In this document: piece by piece, positions 6,929 through 14,842 of the stretch | Position numbering within the stretch: position 1 is the first letter of the stretch | Layout of the letters: every line of letters starts with the position of its first letter | NCBI GenBank assembly: GCA_947564305.1 | Contig: CANOBT010000109.1 | Coordinates: forward strand, 1-18,140 | Source of the DNA: an uncultured Lachnospiraceae bacterium | GTDB lineage: Bacteria > Bacillota_A > Clostridia > Lachnospirales > Lachnospiraceae | DNA: 18,140 bases | Direction of reading: 5' to 3' | Notes under the pieces: model-generated | Told to the model about the DNA's origin: nothing | The model's input: the letters and a program-made list of their open reading frames with translations, nothing else | Database searches by the model: none | Program-made: the position numbers and the translations under genes

Positions 6929-8002
6929 ATGGCTAAGAGGATGAAACGCATATTCATATGTATTATAGTTTTACTGGGGATAACATTATCCGTATTTGTG
7001 TCTGGTTCCAAAAATCAGAGTCAGGAAATCCTTGCTCCAATTGAGGTCGGCGGTATAATGACAGCTCTACATGATGCGTGTGCAACCGTGGTAGAAGTAG
7101 ATTATGATACAGGTATCCTCTTAGCCGAACTGGAGAAAGATTATGAAAAGATAGCATATCTTGAGGAAAAAGGTTTATCGGATTTAAATTATAAATTTTT
7201 TAATAAGAAAGAAGTTGTTCTGGAGTGTTCTAAGAATAAGATTTCTGAAAGTCATGTGAAGGATGGAGACAAAATATCTTTTTCGCTCTTTCTTTTTGAT
7301 ATCACTGATGATGAGGCTCCTGTACCGATACAGGAAATAAGAGTCTGTCCAAAAGAGGGCATTGAGAGCGCTGCGGCAGGCTTCTTTGAAGGAAAGTATG
7401 AATACCGCAAAGAGGATACATATTTTCATGGAGAAACGAAACTTTCTTCAACAGTTACAGAGGGAACAGTTATATATTGGCCCTATCTGGAACACATAAA
7501 AATAGTGTCGTCATCAGAGCCAACTTTGTGGGATGAAATGTATCTCAACGGATATGGCCAGGCATACAAGAAAGTAGTGGATGCAAAAATCCATATCGGT
7601 GATGAATGGCAGGATACAAAAATGAATCGGGAATATCCATATGGATATGGCGAAGATTTGGAGTTTAAATTTGACAGGGAAGAAGAGGCGGATGAACGTA
7701 AGATAGAAGTGTATACGACGGAATATACGGTAGACGTTTCAGAAAACTTTCGGTTGGAAGAGGAATTGAAAGCAACTGTCACGCAGGAATATTTTTTAGA
7801 GAAAGACTCAAATACGCTGATTAAAATCAGTACGGACTTGACAGATTTAAATGAGAAACTATTTATTGCGAATGATATTTCTGTAAATGGCGCTGCATTG
7901 GATACAGCACAGAAAAAGGCGGAAGAGGAAACAGGGTTATCAGAAATCGTGACATTGGAAATATTCAATTATGATGGTGATATTTCTATAGAGATTCCAT
8001 AA
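6929..8002 (+). CDS. Exported or membrane-anchored protein of unknown function
   Basis: A 357-aa protein starting at ATG 6929 with AGGAGG at 6912-6917. The N-terminus MAKRMKRIF followed by a hydrophobic run to about residue 25 is a signal peptide or anchor. There is no lipobox Cys, so it may be cleaved by signal peptidase I or remain anchored. The rest is acidic, soluble and beta-rich in appearance, with no motif I can name; repeated pairs such as YGYGEDLEFKFD and TEYTVDVSEN do not identify a family. It is 85 bases after the small membrane protein and ends just before a strong terminator, so it is the last gene of the lanthipeptide transcript. Immunity, peptide maturation and display at the cell surface are all possible; none is shown. 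Confidence 0.78.
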   Translation: MAKRMKRIFICIIVLLGITLSVFVSGSKNQSQEILAPIEVGGIMTALHDACATVVEVDYDTGILLAELEKDYEKIAYLEEKGLSDLNYKFFNKKEVVLECSKNKISESHVKDGDKISFSLFLFDITDDEAPVPIQEIRVCPKEGIESAAAGFFEGKYEYRKEDTYFHGETKLSSTVTEGTVIYWPYLEHIKIVSSSEPTLWDEMYLNGYGQAYKKVVDAKIHIGDEWQDTKMNREYPYGYGEDLEFKFDREEEADERKIEVYTTEYTVDVSENFRLEEELKATVTQEYFLEKDSNTLIKISTDLTDLNEKLFIANDISVNGAALDTAQKKAEEETGLSEIVTLEIFNYDGDISIEIP

Positions 8003-8024
8003 CAATTTATTCAAGGAAGCAGAC

Positions 8025-8076
8025 GGCATCGTTGGAAAAGATTATCTTATCACTCTTTTCCAATGGTGCCTCTTTT
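8025..8076 (+). terminator. Rho-independent terminator closing the lanthipeptide region
   Basis: Arms at 8025-8041 (GGCATCGTTGGAAAAGA) and 8054-8070 (TCTTTTCCAATGGTGCC) pair over 17 bp with two G-U wobbles and a 12-base loop. TCTTTT follows at 8071-8076. It lies 22 bases after the exported-protein stop. Confidence 0.85.
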
Positions 8077-8136
8077 AGGTTCGCGATATAAAATTGTTTT
8101 ACGTCGTATAGCATTTTTATCTCGCGTCATTCTTGC

Positions 8137-8165
8137 TTTACAAGATATACAATTCCCGCTATAAT
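8137..8165 (+). promoter_or_regulatory. Sigma-A promoter of the esterase/acyltransferase pair
   Basis: TTTACA at 8137-8142 and TATAAT at 8160-8165 are separated by 17 bases, close to consensus. Transcription would start near 8172, about 37 bases before the TTG start of the esterase, and separates this pair from the terminated lanthipeptide region. Confidence 0.78.
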
Positions 8166-8208
8166 AAGGAAGAACATAATCGGAAGTGTCAGAATGGAGA
8201 TGTAAAGG

Positions 8209-9210
8209 TTGATTAATAATGCGGCAAAAAAGATTTTGAAGGCGCTGTCATTTGACGGGATTGAGGTGGAAGCTTCCCGGCATCTGGCGGATTTGAAGAA
8301 ACTGGACCCATTGAAAATATTTTACAGGAAGATAGATCAGAAGATTTACAATCAGGACTATGAGGTTCCGGTGCGGATTTTCTTTCCCAATGAGAACTCC
8401 TATGAAAAGAATCAGACCGGATTTGGGAAGGTTTTGTTGTTTTTACATGGCGGCGGATGGGTGACGGAGAGCATTGATAATTATGAGCGGGTTTGCGCCC
8501 GGCTTGCCAATGCCACGAACCAATTTGTAGTGGCGGTGGAATACCGTCTGGCGCCGGAGCACAAATTTCCGGCGGGTCTGGAGGATTGCTATGCAGTGGC
8601 GAAAGCTATTTTTTCAAAACAGTTTCTGCTGAATGTAGACCCGGACGATATTACTTTGATTGGGGACAGTGCAGGCGGTAATCTGGCGGCAGCTTTGTCA
8701 CTGTTGGCGAGAGACAGGGGAGAATTTCTTCCTAAGAGGCAGATTCTTATTTACCCGGCAACCTACAATGATTATTCAGAGAATTCACCCTTTGCTTCTG
8801 TGAAGGAGAATGGAACGGATTATCTGCTGACAGCGGGGAAGATGAAAGACTATCTGGACTTGTATGCCGGAAGTGAGGAAGACCGGCAGAATCCCTATTT
8901 TGCTCCTTATCTGGCAGAGGACTTGCGTAATCAACCGGATACATTAGTTCTCACGGCTGAATATGACCCTCTGAGAGATGAGGGGGAGGCATATGGAAAA
9001 CGGCTTGCAGAATCAGGAAATCAGGTGCAGGTGAAGAGGATTGAAGGCGCGCTGCACGGATTTTTCGCACTGGGGATTAAGAACCCGCATGTGCAGGAAA
9101 GCTTACGTTATATCAATGAATTTTTAAGGGGGAATGGCAGTGAAGCAGAAATGGGTACACTGGCGGCGTCTGGACAACGCGGCGAAGCTGTTCTCAGCGG
9201 CGAGCAATAA
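8209..9210 (+). CDS. Alpha/beta hydrolase, HSL-type esterase/lipase
   Basis: A 333-aa cytoplasmic ester hydrolase of the hormone-sensitive-lipase family. Visible are the oxyanion motif HGGG (80-83), the nucleophile elbow GDSAG with Ser154, the acid Asp253 in EYDPLRD and the His283 of LHGF. The likely substrates are small acyl esters; none can be named. The start is TTG 8209 with GGAG at 8196-8199, and no in-frame ATG lies nearby. The last ~25 residues read into the start of the following gene in another frame and are not part of the usual fold, so the C-terminal tail is probably dispensable. The 77-base overlap with the next gene (71 if that gene starts at GTG 9140) indicates a coupled pair: an esterase beside an acyltransferase. 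Confidence 0.93.
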   Translation: MINNAAKKILKALSFDGIEVEASRHLADLKKLDPLKIFYRKIDQKIYNQDYEVPVRIFFPNENSYEKNQTGFGKVLLFLHGGGWVTESIDNYERVCARLANATNQFVVAVEYRLAPEHKFPAGLEDCYAVAKAIFSKQFLLNVDPDDITLIGDSAGGNLAAALSLLARDRGEFLPKRQILIYPATYNDYSENSPFASVKENGTDYLLTAGKMKDYLDLYAGSEEDRQNPYFAPYLAEDLRNQPDTLVLTAEYDPLRDEGEAYGKRLAESGNQVQVKRIEGALHGFFALGIKNPHVQESLRYINEFLRGNGSEAEMGTLAASGQRGEAVLSGEQ

Positions 9211-10957
9211 ACAAAACACAAGGGTGTTCCGATTCTATTGTGAACTAAAAGAGGATGTGCGGCCGAAGCTGTTAATGCAGGCGCTTGACCGTACTTTGGA
9301 GACGTACCCGTTGTTTTTGTCAGTGCTTCGAAAAGGGGTATTCTGGCATTATCTGGAAAAAAGCAGCCTTCGCCCGGAGGTGCGGGAAGAGCACAGGGAG
9401 CCTTGCAGCAGATTGTATATCCATGATAAGAAATCACTTCTGTTTGAAGTGTCCTATTATAAAAAACGGATTAATTTTGAAGTGTTCCATGTTCTGACAG
9501 ACGGTACGGGAGCAACTGCTTTTCTGAAGGAACTGGTGAAGAATTATCTGTATCTGGCACATGCAAAAGAGGGACTTGAGGATGTTTTTCTGCACCCGGA
9601 GGATATGACGGTCCAGGATCAGGAGGACGACAGCTTTGTAAAATATTACTCCAAAGAGGCGCGGAAAGCGAAAAAACGGAAAGAACCTGCATATCAATTG
9701 AAAAAAGTCCGAAAGGAAAACGGACAGCTCCGGGTGGATGAGCGGGTGTTGTCGGTGAGGGAAGTGTTGGAGCATTCGCGTAAAATGGGTGTTTCGATGA
9801 CAGTATTTTTGACGGCTGCGCTGTTGTGTGCCATTCATGAGGAGATGACAAGGCAGCAGGAAAAGCATCCGGTGGTGCTCATGGTCCCGGTAAACCTGCG
9901 GAAATTTTTCCCTTCGGATTCTATGCTGAATTTTTTTGGCTGGATTGAGCCGGGATACGATTTTCAGAGCCGGGATGGTTCCTTTGAGGATGTAGTAAGA
10001 CAGGTACAGCAATATTTTAAACAGGAATTGACCAAGGAAAAGATGGAGACGCATATGAGCGAACTGCTCGCGTTGGAGATGAATCCAGTCCTGCGTTTGG
10101 CTCCGTTGGAGTTGAAAAATCTGTGTATCCAGGCAGGAGCAAAAATCGCAGAGAAGAATGTGACTGCCGTCTTTTCTAATATGAGTGCAGTGGATATGCC
10201 GAAAGAATATTCCGGCTATATTGACAGGTTTGGAATTTATACGAGCACACCGAAGATGGAACTGTGTATCTGTTCCTTTGAGGACAAGCTGTCGCTGGGA
10301 TTTACCTCACGGTTCGACACGGAAAATATCCAGCGCAATTTTTACCGGATTCTTCGGGAGCAGGGAATCCATTCTGAGCCGGTGGAGCCGGATTTTCCCG
10401 AGCCGGATGTGCCGGGAGAACTGGAAATGAAAGTGTACAAGGGGTTCTGCCTGTTATGTTTGGCAGCCGTCCTTGTGATGTTTGCCCTGCATTTTAATTA
10501 TCACCCGGAAGTCCCCTGGACTTTGTTCTCTGCGGGAGGCATTGCCAGTATGTGGCTGGCCTCTACGATTGGATTTTTTAAGAGACATAACCTGCTGAAA
10601 AATACGATGTGGCAATTAATATTGGTGACAGTGGGGTCTATCATCTGGGATGTGCTGACCGGATGGCATGGGTGGTCGGTAGATTTTGTGCTGCCCTTGC
10701 TCAGTATAGGGGTTTTGTTTTCCATGATGGTGATATCTTATATACAGAAATATACAGTACGGGAATGCATGATCTATTTTGTCATGGCAGCAGGATATGG
10801 AGCCCTGCTTCCTTTGATACTGGTTCTGGCAGGTACTGTGACATTAAAACTTCCGAGTCTTCTTGGGGCCGGATTTTGCGTATTGTTCGTGGTCGGGCTA
10901 GTGTTGTTTAAAGGGAAAGAACTGAAAGATGAGATGAAGAAGAACTTTCATATATAG
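9134..10957 (+). CDS. Alcohol acetyltransferase-like (condensation fold) protein with C-terminal membrane domain
   Basis: A 607-aa protein. Residues 1-420 resemble alcohol O-acetyltransferase/condensation-type acyltransferases: the key motif HVLTDG (119-124) is the HxxxDG signature that holds the catalytic His, and GWIEPGYDF and SNMSAVDMP-like segments follow as in such folds. Residues about 434-595 hold roughly six hydrophobic helices, matching what I know as DUF6320 in Clostridia. The enzyme would transfer an acyl group to an alcohol at the inner membrane face; donor and acceptor are unknown. AAGGGGG at 9126-9132 is only 1 base from ATG 9134 but 7 bases from GTG 9140, so GTG 9140 (two residues shorter) may be the real start. 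The gene overlaps the upstream esterase and is probably translated by coupling. Confidence 0.85.
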   Translation: MAVKQKWVHWRRLDNAAKLFSAASNKQNTRVFRFYCELKEDVRPKLLMQALDRTLETYPLFLSVLRKGVFWHYLEKSSLRPEVREEHREPCSRLYIHDKKSLLFEVSYYKKRINFEVFHVLTDGTGATAFLKELVKNYLYLAHAKEGLEDVFLHPEDMTVQDQEDDSFVKYYSKEARKAKKRKEPAYQLKKVRKENGQLRVDERVLSVREVLEHSRKMGVSMTVFLTAALLCAIHEEMTRQQEKHPVVLMVPVNLRKFFPSDSMLNFFGWIEPGYDFQSRDGSFEDVVRQVQQYFKQELTKEKMETHMSELLALEMNPVLRLAPLELKNLCIQAGAKIAEKNVTAVFSNMSAVDMPKEYSGYIDRFGIYTSTPKMELCICSFEDKLSLGFTSRFDTENIQRNFYRILREQGIHSEPVEPDFPEPDVPGELEMKVYKGFCLLCLAAVLVMFALHFNYHPEVPWTLFSAGGIASMWLASTIGFFKRHNLLKNTMWQLILVTVGSIIWDVLTGWHGWSVDFVLPLLSIGVLFSMMVISYIQKYTVRECMIYFVMAAGYGALLPLILVLAGTVTLKLPSLLGAGFCVLFVVGLVLFKGKELKDEMKKNFHI

Positions 10958-11005
10958 AGAATTTTGTTGCAAAAATACAAGAATTGCATGCATGAAAAAT
11001 ATATG

Positions 11006-11040
11006 CAGGAAATCAATCTGTAAAGCAGGTTGCTTACAAA
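11006..11040 (+). repeat. 35-base imperfect repeat, copy upstream of pyrF
   Basis: It matches 13759-13793 at 29 of 35 positions and ends 15 bases before the pyrF ATG. The core TCTGTAAAGCAGG can fold as a five-pair hairpin with an AAA loop using G-U pairs; an alternative dyad is GTAAaGCA/TGCTTAC. It may be a leader RNA element shared by the two transcription units. It does not resemble the PyrR-binding loop I know. Confidence 0.55.
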
Positions 11041-11055
11041 AAGGAGGACATACAC

Positions 11056-11982
11056 ATGATTAACAAATTAGTAGAAAAAATTAAGAAAACAGAGGCGCCA
11101 ATCGTAGTAGGGTTAGACCCCATGCTCAACTATATACCAGAGCATATTAAGAAAAGCGCATTTGAGGAATACGGGGAGACACTGGAGGGCGCAGCGGAAG
11201 CTGTCTGGCAGTTTAATAAGGAAATCGTGGACCATGTGTACGATTTAATCCCGGCGGTGAAACCGCAGATTGCGATGTATGAGCAGTTTGGTGTTCCAGG
11301 TGTAATGGCATTTAAGAAGACAGTGGATTACTGCAAGTCAAAGGATTTGGTGGTGATTGGTGATATAAAACGCGGTGATATCGGTTCTACTTCTGCGGCA
11401 TATGCAATCGGGCATCTGGGGAGAGTACAGGTGGGCAGCAAGGAGTATGTTCCCTTTGATGAGGATTTTGCAACGGTGAATCCCTATCTTGGTTCGGATG
11501 GCGTGAATCCGTTTGTGAAAGTCTGTCAGGAGGAGAAGAAAGGAATTTTTGTTCTTGTGAAGACGTCAAATCCATCCAGCGGAGAGTTCCAGGATCGGAG
11601 AATCGGGGAGCGCCCTCTGTATGAATATGTAGGAGAAAAGGTGGCTGAGTGGGGCCAGCAGTGTATGGGAGCTGACTACAGTTATGTGGGTGCCGTGGTA
11701 GGCGCAACCTATCCTGAGGTTGGCAAGATTATGCGCAAAATTATGCCGAAGGCTTATATCCTGGTGCCGGGTTACGGCGCTCAGGGAGGTCAGGGAAGAG
11801 ACTTAGTGCATTTCTTCAATGAAGATGGGCTGGGGGCAATCGTGAATTCTTCGAGGGGAATCATTGCAGCTTATAAGCAGGATGCGTATTCCAGGTTTGG
11901 CGCTGAGAATTTTGGCGAGGCGTCACGTGCAGCGGTGGAAACGATGAAAGCGGATATCCAAAGTGCTTTGACTCAGAAATAA
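11056..11982 (+). CDS. pyrF: Orotidine-5'-phosphate decarboxylase
   Basis: It catalyses the last step of UMP synthesis, decarboxylation of OMP. This is the longer (~300 aa, type 2) PyrF form, 308 aa here. Visible are GLDPML (19-24), VKPQIAMYEQFG (68-79), the catalytic D103-x-K105-x-x-D108 in GDIKRGDIGS, VKTSNPSSG, the phosphate-binding region VPGYGAQGGQGRD, and IVNSSRGI. The start has AAGGAGG at 11041-11047, 8 bases upstream. It heads a pyrF-pyrK-pyrD run with short gaps (21 bases to pyrK). No convincing promoter was found in the 98 bases between it and the acyltransferase gene, so read-through from upstream is possible. Confidence 0.96.
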   Translation: MINKLVEKIKKTEAPIVVGLDPMLNYIPEHIKKSAFEEYGETLEGAAEAVWQFNKEIVDHVYDLIPAVKPQIAMYEQFGVPGVMAFKKTVDYCKSKDLVVIGDIKRGDIGSTSAAYAIGHLGRVQVGSKEYVPFDEDFATVNPYLGSDGVNPFVKVCQEEKKGIFVLVKTSNPSSGEFQDRRIGERPLYEYVGEKVAEWGQQCMGADYSYVGAVVGATYPEVGKIMRKIMPKAYILVPGYGAQGGQGRDLVHFFNEDGLGAIVNSSRGIIAAYKQDAYSRFGAENFGEASRAAVETMKADIQSALTQK

Positions 11983-12003
11983 TCTGAAAAAAAGGAGAAA
12001 ATC

Positions 12004-12786
12004 ATGTCTTGTAAACGAAAGGAAAAAGCCATTGTAATATCCCAGGAGTGCATCGCACGAGATATTTACAGTATGTGGATTCAGACAGAGGAAATCGGAG
12101 GATTTGCAATACCAGGGCAGTTTATCTCTATCTATACGGAGGACAAAAGCAAGCTTCTTCCGCGGCCCATCAGCTTGTGCGAGATAGACCGGGAGAAAAA
12201 ACAGCTTCGTGTGGTATACCGGGTTACAGGAACCGGGACCGGAACGGAACAGTTTTCCCGTTTGCAGTCAGGGAATCAGATAGAAATCCTGGGACCTCTG
12301 GGAAATGGATTTCCCCTGGAAGCGGGAGCGGGAAAAAATGTGTGCCTGATCGGCGGCGGAATTGGTGTGCCGCCGATGTTGGAACTGGCAAAACAAATTG
12401 ATGCCAGGAAGAATCTCGTAATGGGCTACCGGGATGAGCAGTTTTTGACAGAAGAATTTATAAAAAACGGGGAGCTTTATATCGCCACTGAGGATGGAAG
12501 TGCGGGAACCCGTGGAACGGTGATGGATGCCATCAGAGAAAATGCCCTGTCAAGCGAGGTGATTTATGCGTGCGGGCCTGCACCTATGCTGCGGGCAGTG
12601 AAAGCATATGCGGAAGAAAATCATATTTTATGCTATGTATCTATGGAAGAACGGATGGCATGTGGAATCGGAGCCTGCCTTGCCTGTGTATGTCAGTCAA
12701 AGGAAATCGACGAGCACAGCCAGGTACACAATAAACGGGTCTGCAAGGATGGACCGGTATTCTTAAGTACGGAGGTGGAAATCTGA
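12004..12786 (+). CDS. pyrK: Dihydroorotate dehydrogenase electron-transfer subunit (class 1B)
   Basis: The 260-aa FAD and [2Fe-2S] partner of PyrD that passes electrons from dihydroorotate oxidation to NAD+. The flavin-binding RPIS is at 54-57, the NAD-binding GGGIGVPP at 117-124, and ACGPAPML at 189-196. The iron-sulfur cysteines are C220, C225, C228 and C247 in CGIGACLAC...C, the standard PyrK pattern. The gene starts at ATG 12004 behind AAAGGAG, and its TGA stop shares one base with the upstream pyrD ATG candidate (TGATG at 12784-12788), consistent with stoichiometric production of the heterotetramer. Confidence 0.96.
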   Translation: MSCKRKEKAIVISQECIARDIYSMWIQTEEIGGFAIPGQFISIYTEDKSKLLPRPISLCEIDREKKQLRVVYRVTGTGTGTEQFSRLQSGNQIEILGPLGNGFPLEAGAGKNVCLIGGGIGVPPMLELAKQIDARKNLVMGYRDEQFLTEEFIKNGELYIATEDGSAGTRGTVMDAIRENALSSEVIYACGPAPMLRAVKAYAEENHILCYVSMEERMACGIGACLACVCQSKEIDEHSQVHNKRVCKDGPVFLSTEVEI

Positions 12787-13754
12787 TGAACAGCACGCCA
12801 AGAGACGCAAAAGAGGAGAAGAACATGCTGCCGGATTGTGTCAAAGATGAGGTGGACACCACCGTGAATCTGGCCGGTGTGGAGTTGAAAAATCCGGTTA
12901 TGACCGCTTCAGGAACCTTTGGTTCAGGAGAAGAGTACAGTGAATTTGTAGATTTGAACCGATTGGGAGCCGTTGTTACAAAGGGAGTGGCAAATGTGCC
13001 CTGGCCAGGCAATCCTACACCGCGGATTGCGGAGACCTATGGCGGGATGATGAATGCCATCGGCCTGCAGAACCCGGGAATTGATGTGTTTTGTAAACGG
13101 GATATCCCTTTATTGAAGAAATATGATACAAAAATCATTGTGAATGTCTGTGGAAAGACAACAGAGGATTATGTGGAAGTCGTGGAGAGGCTGTCGGACG
13201 AGCCGGTGGATTTGCTGGAGATTAATATTTCCTGCCCCAACGTCAAGGAAGGCGGGATTGCGTTTGGCCAGAATCCGCATGCGGCTGAGGATATTACAAA
13301 AGCGGTAAAAAGATATGCAAAACAGCCTGTGATTATGAAGCTGAGCCCCAATGTAACAGATATCGCGGAGATGGCAAAGGCTGTGGAGGCCGGCGGTGCA
13401 GATGTGGTTTCGTTGATCAATACGCTGACCGGAATGAAGATTGACATTCATCGTCAGACATTTGCTGTGGCAAATAAGACGGGAGGCGTGTCGGGGCCTG
13501 CAATCAAACCCATTGCGGTCCGTATGGTCTATCAAGCAGCTAATGCAGTGAAGATTCCGGTGATTGGCATGGGCGGTATTGCCTGTGCGGAGGATGCGCT
13601 CGAATTTATCCTGGCAGGTGCTTCGGCTGTATCTATAGGGACGGCAAATTTCTACAATCCGGGTGCAACCATTGAGGTAGCTGAAGGGATTGAGGGATAT
13701 ATGAGACAGCATAAGGTTCGCAGTCTTCGTGATTTGGTAGGGATTGTGAAATAG
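12786..13754 (+). CDS. pyrD: Dihydroorotate dehydrogenase, class 1B catalytic subunit
   Basis: An FMN enzyme oxidising dihydroorotate to orotate, with PyrK as redox partner. Visible are NPVMTASGTFG (36-46), KGVANVPWPGNPTPR (66-80), NAIGLQNPG (90-98), the class 1B catalytic Cys150 in ISCPNVKEGG, KLSPNV (185-190), and the FMN phosphate site GMGGI (261-265) and SIGTANF. Two starts are plausible: ATG 12786 with GGAGG at 12771-12775, overlapping the pyrK stop, or ATG 12825 with GAGGAG 7 bases upstream. The latter gives 309 aa, closer to the family's usual ~305. The N-terminal 13 residues of the longer form show no family feature. Confidence 0.96.
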   Translation: MNSTPRDAKEEKNMLPDCVKDEVDTTVNLAGVELKNPVMTASGTFGSGEEYSEFVDLNRLGAVVTKGVANVPWPGNPTPRIAETYGGMMNAIGLQNPGIDVFCKRDIPLLKKYDTKIIVNVCGKTTEDYVEVVERLSDEPVDLLEINISCPNVKEGGIAFGQNPHAAEDITKAVKRYAKQPVIMKLSPNVTDIAEMAKAVEAGGADVVSLINTLTGMKIDIHRQTFAVANKTGGVSGPAIKPIAVRMVYQAANAVKIPVIGMGGIACAEDALEFILAGASAVSIGTANFYNPGATIEVAEGIEGYMRQHKVRSLRDLVGIVK

Positions 13755-13758
13755 CGAA

Positions 13759-13793
13759 CAGGCAGTCAATCTGCAAAGCAGATGGGTTACAAA
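13759..13793 (+). repeat. 35-base imperfect repeat, copy upstream of the antiporter gene
   Basis: The partner of 11006-11040 (29 of 35 identical). It ends 16 bases before the antiporter ATG, the same placement as the pyrF copy. Its core TCTGCAAAGCAGA is a perfect 5-bp hairpin with an AAA loop. The sequence differences in the other copy keep pairing through wobbles. Confidence 0.55.
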
Positions 13794-13809
13794 TGAGAGG
13801 GAAAAAGGT

Positions 13810-14745
13810 ATGATTTCTACAGTATTACTATTCATACTAGGATTGATTTTAATCTGTGCCGGGGGCGACAGGCTTGTGGATGCGGCTGTGGCGATAGCAA
13901 AGAAGCTGAACATCCCAGAGATTGTGGTGGGTGCTACAATCGTAAGTCTGGGCACCACGCTTCCGGAAATCCTGGTTTCAACAACAGCGGCGTTTGATGG
14001 TTCGGCGGCCATTGCCGCGGGAAATGCATTTGGCTCTATCATATGCAATACGGCATTGATTGCCGGCCTGAGCCAGACTATCCGTCCGGCGGCGAAGGTA
14101 GGGGCTGCCTCTCTTGCATGGAGGAGCGCGTTCTTCTTTTTCGTGATAGGCGTGATGGAAATCTATGGATGTATTACAGGGGGCTACAACCGAATTTTTG
14201 GTGTGTTCCTCCTCCTGGCATTTATTGTATATGCATGTCTGAATGTCAGGCTTTCCTCCGGGGAAGAAGATGAGGAAGCGACGGAGAGTACGGAAGATGT
14301 GTCAATTTTAAAACAGCTTTTGATTCTTGCTGTCTGTGCAGCGCTGCTTTATGTGGGAGCAAATCTTCTGGTGGATAATGGAATACTGATTGCGCAGGCG
14401 CTTGGGGTTCCGGAACGCGTGATTGCGGTGACATTTATTGCGCTGGGGACCTCTCTGCCGGAATTGGTAACGTCCATGATGTCTTTGGTCAAAGGCTATG
14501 GAAACGTAGGTCTTGGCAATGTGATTGGAGCTAATATTCTGAATATGCTTCTGGTGATTGGGATTCCGGCGGTGGTACAGGGGATTCCGTTGGAGAGACA
14601 GACATTGATGGTGGATATTCCGTTGGCAATCCTTGTGATGGCAGTCCTGTTGGTGCCGATTTTGATTCGAAAAAAATCTTCACGTGCGCAGGGGATTGCC
14701 TTGTTGGGGATTTATATTGTGTATTGCGTTGCGTCTTTTCTATAG
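13810..14745 (+). CDS. CaCA-family sodium/calcium antiporter (YrbG-like)
   Basis: A 311-aa integral membrane exchanger with about ten helices in two inverted halves. The alpha-1 repeat is GATIVSLGTTLPEILVS (41-57, ion-binding Glu53) followed by GNAFGSIICN (71-80). The alpha-2 repeat is TFIALGTSLPELVTS (208-222, Glu218) followed by GNVIGANILN (236-245). An acidic cytoplasmic loop (about 150-163, GEEDEEATES) separates the halves. It probably extrudes Ca2+ in exchange for Na+ or H+. The start ATG 13810 has GAGAGGG at 13795-13801. It lies 55 bases after pyrD and may be part of the same transcript; no functional link to pyrimidine synthesis is evident. Confidence 0.94.
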   Translation: MISTVLLFILGLILICAGGDRLVDAAVAIAKKLNIPEIVVGATIVSLGTTLPEILVSTTAAFDGSAAIAAGNAFGSIICNTALIAGLSQTIRPAAKVGAASLAWRSAFFFFVIGVMEIYGCITGGYNRIFGVFLLLAFIVYACLNVRLSSGEEDEEATESTEDVSILKQLLILAVCAALLYVGANLLVDNGILIAQALGVPERVIAVTFIALGTSLPELVTSMMSLVKGYGNVGLGNVIGANILNMLLVIGIPAVVQGIPLERQTLMVDIPLAILVMAVLLVPILIRKKSSRAQGIALLGIYIVYCVASFL

Positions 14746-14776
14746 TTTCTAAGGGAATATGGTTATTACATAAAGG

Positions 14777-14842
14777 AAGAAATATACAATTGATAGATTG
14801 ATATAGCTATAAAGTTATTATCAATTGTATATTTCTTATTTA
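14777..14842. terminator. Probable bidirectional terminator between convergent genes
   Basis: A perfect 19-bp stem, arms 14777-14795 and 14819-14837, with a 23-base AT-rich loop. On the plus strand it is followed by ATTTATTTTTG. On the minus strand it follows the padR stop and is trailed by a shorter T run (CCTTTATG). It separates the antiporter (plus) from padR (minus). Confidence 0.75.

Noticed and set aside
7483..7968. 161-aa Ser-rich minus-strand frame inside the exported-protein gene
   Set aside because: Its composition is that of an antisense shadow, and the plus-strand frame has a signal peptide and ribosome site.
10958..11055. Promoter or terminator between the acyltransferase gene and pyrF
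   Set aside because: TTGCAA at 10967-10972 has no -10 at a suitable distance, and the small dyads there are too weak to call a terminator.
13110..14048. 312-aa minus-strand frame across pyrD and the antiporter gene
   Set aside because: It lies opposite two clearly real genes, has no family features, and is rich in residues typical of antisense frames.
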